NCBI GenBank assembly: GCA_021325145.1
Contig: JAJPHR010000061.1
Coordinates: forward strand, 124,001 to 188,000
Length of the DNA stretch: 64,000 nt
Direction: 5' to 3'
Origin: Verrucomicrobiota bacterium
GTDB lineage: Bacteria; Verrucomicrobiota; Verrucomicrobiia; Limisphaerales; Pedosphaeraceae
Below, one piece after another: positions 60,495 through 64,000 of this stretch (its first letter is position 1; the number at the start of each line of letters is the position of its first letter). The translations under genes and the position numbers were made by a program. The notes beneath the pieces are model-generated. The model was not told the DNA's origin, ran no database searches, and worked only from the letters and a program-made list of their open reading frames with translations.

Positions 60495-63400
60495 ATGACC
60501 CAAGCTATGAGTTTTGCTCGAGGGAAGTTTAGCTGCATACGGTTTATCGAGGGTCTGGTTCTGTGCGTTAAGCGCTTCAGCCCAGAGTACGTGCTCATCC
60601 TGCTCCTCTCGATCGTTTTTTGCTTCGGTGCGAACGCGGGCTGTTTTCCAGCACCGGCGAACCTGGTCGGGTGGTGGCCGGGCGACGGCAGCGCCACCAA
60701 CATCGCGGGCACCAACCAGGGCGCGCTCCAGGGCGGCGCGACCGCCAACACTCCGGGCTTCGTCGGTTCCGCTTTCAATTTTGACGGCACGAACGGCTTT
60801 GTTCAAATCACCAACGGGCCGTTGTTGCAGCCCACCAATCTCACGGTCGAAGCATGGGTGCGATTCAGCTCGCTGGACTCCGCCGGTTCAGGCGGCTCGC
60901 CCGCGGGCGACCAATACATCGTCTTCAAACAAAACAGCCGCAGCGGCAATTTTGAAGGCTACGATTTGAGCAAGACGCGCGTCGGCGGCGTGGATGTGTT
61001 CCGGTTCATGGTGGCTTCCGCAGCTGGGCTGGAAATCGAAATCCATTCCGCAACCACGGTGAGCACCGGCGCGTGGTACCATGTCGCGGCAACGCGCGGC
61101 TCGAACTTCATCCAGCTTTACGTCAACGGCGTGATGGAACGGCAGACCAACGTGGCCTTCCCGCAGGACTATGGTAATTTCCCGCTCTACTTCGGCACTT
61201 CGGGCCAGTCCTTCTGGGACCATAAGCTCAAGGGCAGCCTGGATGAAGTGTCGCTTTACAATCGCGCCCTTACCTCCAACGAAATCTCCGCGATTTACGC
61301 GGCGGGCAGCGCGGGCAAATGCAAGGGGCCGGACATCACGACGGAGCCGCAGGGCCAAACGGTCATCGCCGGCACGAACGTGGTGTTCACAGTCGTGGCC
61401 ACGGGCTTTGGCTCGTTGAGTTATCAATGGCAATCCAACGGTGTGCCAATCGCAGGCGCCACCAATACGAGCCTGACACTGACCAATGTCCAATCCGGGG
61501 CCGCCGCCGATTACACGGTGGTGGTGAGCAATTCACTGGGTACAGTGACGAGCAGCGCGGCCACGCTCACCGTGCTGACGCCGCCGACCATCACGCAGCA
61601 ACCGCAGCCGCAGACCGTTCTCATCGGCCAGGCGACCGCTTTCAGCGTGGCGGCGACCGGGACCACGCCGTTGACTTATCAATGGTACTTGAACGCAACT
61701 CCGATTGCCGGGGCCACGACCAACGCCCTGGCCATCAATCCCGCGCAAGGTTTCCAGGCCGGCCAATATTCCGTGGCCGTAAGCAACAGCGCGGGATTTG
61801 CCATTAGCTCGAACGCAACGCTGGCCGTCATCACCACCGCTGCCACCTTGCTCAACATGGATTTGGGTTATGCCGTTACTTCCTCCGAGACCGGTTTTGC
61901 CGCAATCGGCCAGACCAGTTCGGACTTTTGGAACTCGGATGACTGGCCGCTCAATGGATCCACGCCCAACTTGAAGCTGGCTGATGGCAGTGGCACGCAG
62001 GTCAGCCTGCTGATCTCGAACACGCCATACTCGGGATTGAGCAACGGCTCCGCCGATGCGATGTATGCCGGGTACGATCTCTCCACGATCTCTGGCAGCA
62101 GCACCTATACGCTCACCAACCTTCCGCCCGGCAGCTATGATGTTTATCTCTACAGTTCCGACGGCAAGGGCCAGGTCACGGTGGGTGCCACGGATTACGG
62201 GACGAAAACCTCTTTCGAAAACCCGGTGGCCAACCCCCCGGTGTGGCAGGAAGGAGTGCAGTATGCCGCGTTTCGAAACGTGATCGTTCCCGATGCTTCC
62301 ACGCCGCTGGTCGTCACCATGCACACCGGCGTGTTTGGTTACGCGGAACTGTCCGGGCTGCAGCTTGCGCAATTTACCACCAACACCCTGGCCCCGTCGG
62401 TTTGGCAGAATCCGGCCGGTCTCATCGCCACCAACGGCAGCACCCTGGTGCTGCAGACGACGGGCACGGGCGTCCCCGCGCCTGCTTACCAATGGTTTTT
62501 CAATGGCGCTCCACTCACCAACAACGGCCATGTCAACGGCGCCAACGGCAATGTTCTGACCATTGCGAACGCGCAACCGGGTGATAGCGGCAGCTACTTC
62601 GTCCTGCTGACCAATCTGGTCGGCTCGGCCACAAGCATGGTGGCCGCGGTTTCCGTTGGGGCTCCGCCCATAATCACGCAAGCGCCGGTTGGTCAGACTA
62701 ATGCTGTCGGCGTCAGCCCGCAGTTCACCGTTTCGGCCGACGGCAGTGCGCCTTTGGCCTGGCAATGGTTGTTCAACGGCGCGCCCATTACAGATAATGG
62801 ACATCGTTTCGGCACGGCGACCAACAGCCTCACGATTTCCAACTCGGTGACAGGCGACTCCGGCGGTTACAGTGTGGTGGTGACCAACCTCTTCGGCAGC
62901 ACCACCAGCATAGTCGCCACTCTGAGCGTTTTGAACCCACCGTCCTTCACCAGGCAGCCAGCCGGAGCGTCCGTGCCGCTGGGCTTCCCGATTTCTTTCA
63001 ACGCCACCGTCACGGGCAGCGCGCCATTTGGCTATCAATGGCTGTTCAACGGCTCGCCTCTCACCAACGCCACGAGCCTGACACTCTCCATCACCAATCT
63101 GGCTGCCGGTCAATTTGGCAATTATCAAATCCTGGCGACCAATCTGGTCGGTGCTGTCACCAGCAGCGTGGCACAGTTGACGATCGGGCCAGTGGCGGCC
63201 TGGCCTCCCTCCATTTCGGCAGGTCCTCCCGCCCCGACCTTCCCCCCCGCCGGGGTCAGTAACGTCGTCGCAATCGCCGCCGGCTCGAGTTACAGCCTGG
63301 CGTTGCGCGTTGATGGGACCATCGTGGAATGGGGCATCAACGTTTCGGTTACCAATTTCCCGGCGAATCTTTCAGGCATTGTGGGGATTGCGGCGGGCGA

Positions 63401-64000
63401 CAATCACGCGCTCGTCTTGCGCTCGAACGGGACGGTTTTCGCGTGGGGTTTGAATAACGCGGGCCAGACGAATGTGCCCACCAATTTGAGCAACGTGGTG
63501 GCGGTGGCCGCCGGAACCTCACATAGCGCGGCACTGCGCTCCGATGGCACGGTAGTGGTCTGGGGTGGCACAGCGACCGACGCACAGACCAACATTCCGG
63601 CCGGACTGTTTCCCGTGACCAGGATTGATGGCGGCGCTTTGCAGACCATGGCCCTCCGCGCTGACGGAACCGTGGTCAGTTGGGGCGGCATCAGGAACCC
63701 GGCGGTGCCCACAGGCTTGAAAGGTGTGGCCGGGATTTCCGCCTCACCGTCCTCGACAGGTTTTGACCTGGCGGTTGACACCAATGGCTTGGTGACTGCG
63801 TGGGGGTCCGGACCGGGAACGAATGTCCCCGCCGGATTGCAGGGTATCGTGGCGGTGGAGGCGGGTGGCTTCGAAGCGTCCCAGACCTTTGGGCTGGGCT
63901 TGCGTTCGAATGGAATGGTCATTGCTTGGGGATCGTCGTCCCCGTCCGGCGTGACGAATGTCCCCGCCGGTGTCTCTAATGCCGTGGCCATCGCCGCCGG
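60495..64000 (+). CDS. Giant LamG-Ig-RCC1 surface protein, 3' end outside window
   Basis: At least 1168 residues are visible and no stop is reached, so the gene continues past the window. An N-terminal membrane/signal segment (YVLILLLSIVFCFGANAG) comes first. A LamG/concanavalin domain follows (about 55-270; NLVGWWPGDGSATN, LTVEAWVRFSS, LYNRALTSNEISAIY). Five Ig-like modules are seen (for example LSYQWQSNGVPIAGATNTSL, GSYFVLLTNLVGSATS), with a beta-sandwich inserted after the second. RCC1-type propeller repeats start near 63260 (VVAIAAGSSYSLALR, VRSDGTVVVWGG-like units). This is likely a cell-surface or secreted carbohydrate-binding protein. The start at ATG 60495 could instead be the ATG 12 bases later. 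Confidence 0.85.
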   Translation, partial: MTQAMSFARGKFSCIRFIEGLVLCVKRFSPEYVLILLLSIVFCFGANAGCFPAPANLVGWWPGDGSATNIAGTNQGALQGGATANTPGFVGSAFNFDGTNGFVQITNGPLLQPTNLTVEAWVRFSSLDSAGSGGSPAGDQYIVFKQNSRSGNFEGYDLSKTRVGGVDVFRFMVASAAGLEIEIHSATTVSTGAWYHVAATRGSNFIQLYVNGVMERQTNVAFPQDYGNFPLYFGTSGQSFWDHKLKGSLDEVSLYNRALTSNEISAIYAAGSAGKCKGPDITTEPQGQTVIAGTNVVFTVVATGFGSLSYQWQSNGVPIAGATNTSLTLTNVQSGAAADYTVVVSNSLGTVTSSAATLTVLTPPTITQQPQPQTVLIGQATAFSVAATGTTPLTYQWYLNATPIAGATTNALAINPAQGFQAGQYSVAVSNSAGFAISSNATLAVITTAATLLNMDLGYAVTSSETGFAAIGQTSSDFWNSDDWPLNGSTPNLKLADGSGTQVSLLISNTPYSGLSNGSADAMYAGYDLSTISGSSTYTLTNLPPGSYDVYLYSSDGKGQVTVGATDYGTKTSFENPVANPPVWQEGVQYAAFRNVIVPDASTPLVVTMHTGVFGYAELSGLQLAQFTTNTLAPSVWQNPAGLIATNGSTLVLQTTGTGVPAPAYQWFFNGAPLTNNGHVNGANGNVLTIANAQPGDSGSYFVLLTNLVGSATSMVAAVSVGAPPIITQAPVGQTNAVGVSPQFTVSADGSAPLAWQWLFNGAPITDNGHRFGTATNSLTISNSVTGDSGGYSVVVTNLFGSTTSIVATLSVLNPPSFTRQPAGASVPLGFPISFNATVTGSAPFGYQWLFNGSPLTNATSLTLSITNLAAGQFGNYQILATNLVGAVTSSVAQLTIGPVAAWPPSISAGPPAPTFPPAGVSNVVAIAAGSSYSLALRVDGTIVEWGINVSVTNFPANLSGIVGIAAGDNHALVLRSNGTVFAWGLNNAGQTNVPTNLSNVVAVAAGTSHSAALRSDGTVVVWGGTATDAQTNIPAGLFPVTRIDGGALQTMALRADGTVVSWGGIRNPAVPTGLKGVAGISASPSSTGFDLAVDTNGLVTAWGSGPGTNVPAGLQGIVAVEAGGFEASQTFGLGLRSNGMVIAWGSSSPSGVTNVPAGVSNAVAIAA

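Noticed and set aside
61533-63128. 531-codon minus-strand frame
   Set aside because: It is antisense to the LamG-Ig-RCC1 gene, which has clear LamG, Ig and RCC1 units.
1-64000. tRNA, rRNA, riboswitch or insertion-sequence genes
   Set aside because: I saw no cloverleaf, rRNA-like block, transposase frame or recognisable riboswitch core. This was by eye, so short RNAs could be missed.

Overview
The window looks like chromosomal DNA from a Verrucomicrobiota bacterium, most likely the Pedosphaera/Limisphaerales side of the phylum. This is inferred from gene content: DUF6600-type secreted proteins, very long surface proteins with Ig-like and RCC1 repeats, a surface protein whose C-terminus ends in an LTWP...FFRVRQ-type motif, a 33-residue AURKAIP1/COX24-type ribosomal protein, and Bacteroidetes-style ParE/ParC. 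The sequence is GC-rich, gene dense and carries many small dispersed intergenic repeats. No rRNA, tRNA, insertion sequence or CRISPR array was seen.

Layout. 0-2.7 kb (minus strand): two secreted envelope proteins with a 42-residue lipoprotein between them. 3.07-3.66 kb: a lone TPMT-like methyltransferase. 3.7-9.1 kb (minus): a five-gene operon, SGNH hydrolase > MBOAT acyltransferase > methyltransferase > FkbH-type HAD protein > acyl carrier protein. It resembles a D-alanylation (Dlt) system in which FkbH takes the place of the adenylating enzyme. 9.3-10.8 kb: a phosphoesterase, a YdeI/DUF1801 protein and a truncated SRPBCC pseudogene. 10.9-26.6 kb (minus): a nonribosomal peptide synthetase cluster. 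NRPS1 is C-A-T. NRPS2 (3458 aa) is C-A-T-TE-A-T-C-FkbH-T-TE, and its stop codon overlaps the start of a cyclic-peptide-type ABC exporter.

26.9-30.2 kb (plus): a PAS histidine kinase, a REC-histidine kinase hybrid and a LuxR-type response regulator, divergent from the NRPS operon. 30.4-36.6 kb: small lipoproteins, a quinoprotein-like beta-propeller, a glycine-zipper DUF1269-type protein and a GH15 glucosidase. 36.8-41.9 kb: topoisomerase IV genes parE-parC with a coupled FAH-fold protein. 41.9-47.0 kb: a STAS-like protein, an unusual SWIM-ligase-WGR protein, a membrane spermidine-synthase-like protein and an RNB ribonuclease. 47.1-50.7 kb: a 1201-aa internally duplicated surface protein. 50.7-51.9 kb: a repeat-rich noncoding stretch. 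51.9-60.1 kb: a sulfatase, a small membrane protein, a PLC-type phosphoesterase, DUF2203, a TPR lipoprotein, the mini ribosomal protein and hisG. The right edge (60.5-64.0 kb) is a giant LamG-Ig-RCC1 protein that runs off the window.

The two most interesting regions both use FkbH chemistry, which in characterised homologues loads a glyceryl unit onto a carrier protein. One appears built to export and attach that unit by MBOAT/SGNH. The other has it inside an NRPS that also carries an internal thioesterase with an altered triad (Cys-Asn-His). Substrate readings from the adenylation pockets are Gly-like (NRPS1), Val-like and Pro-like (NRPS2); these were made by eye.
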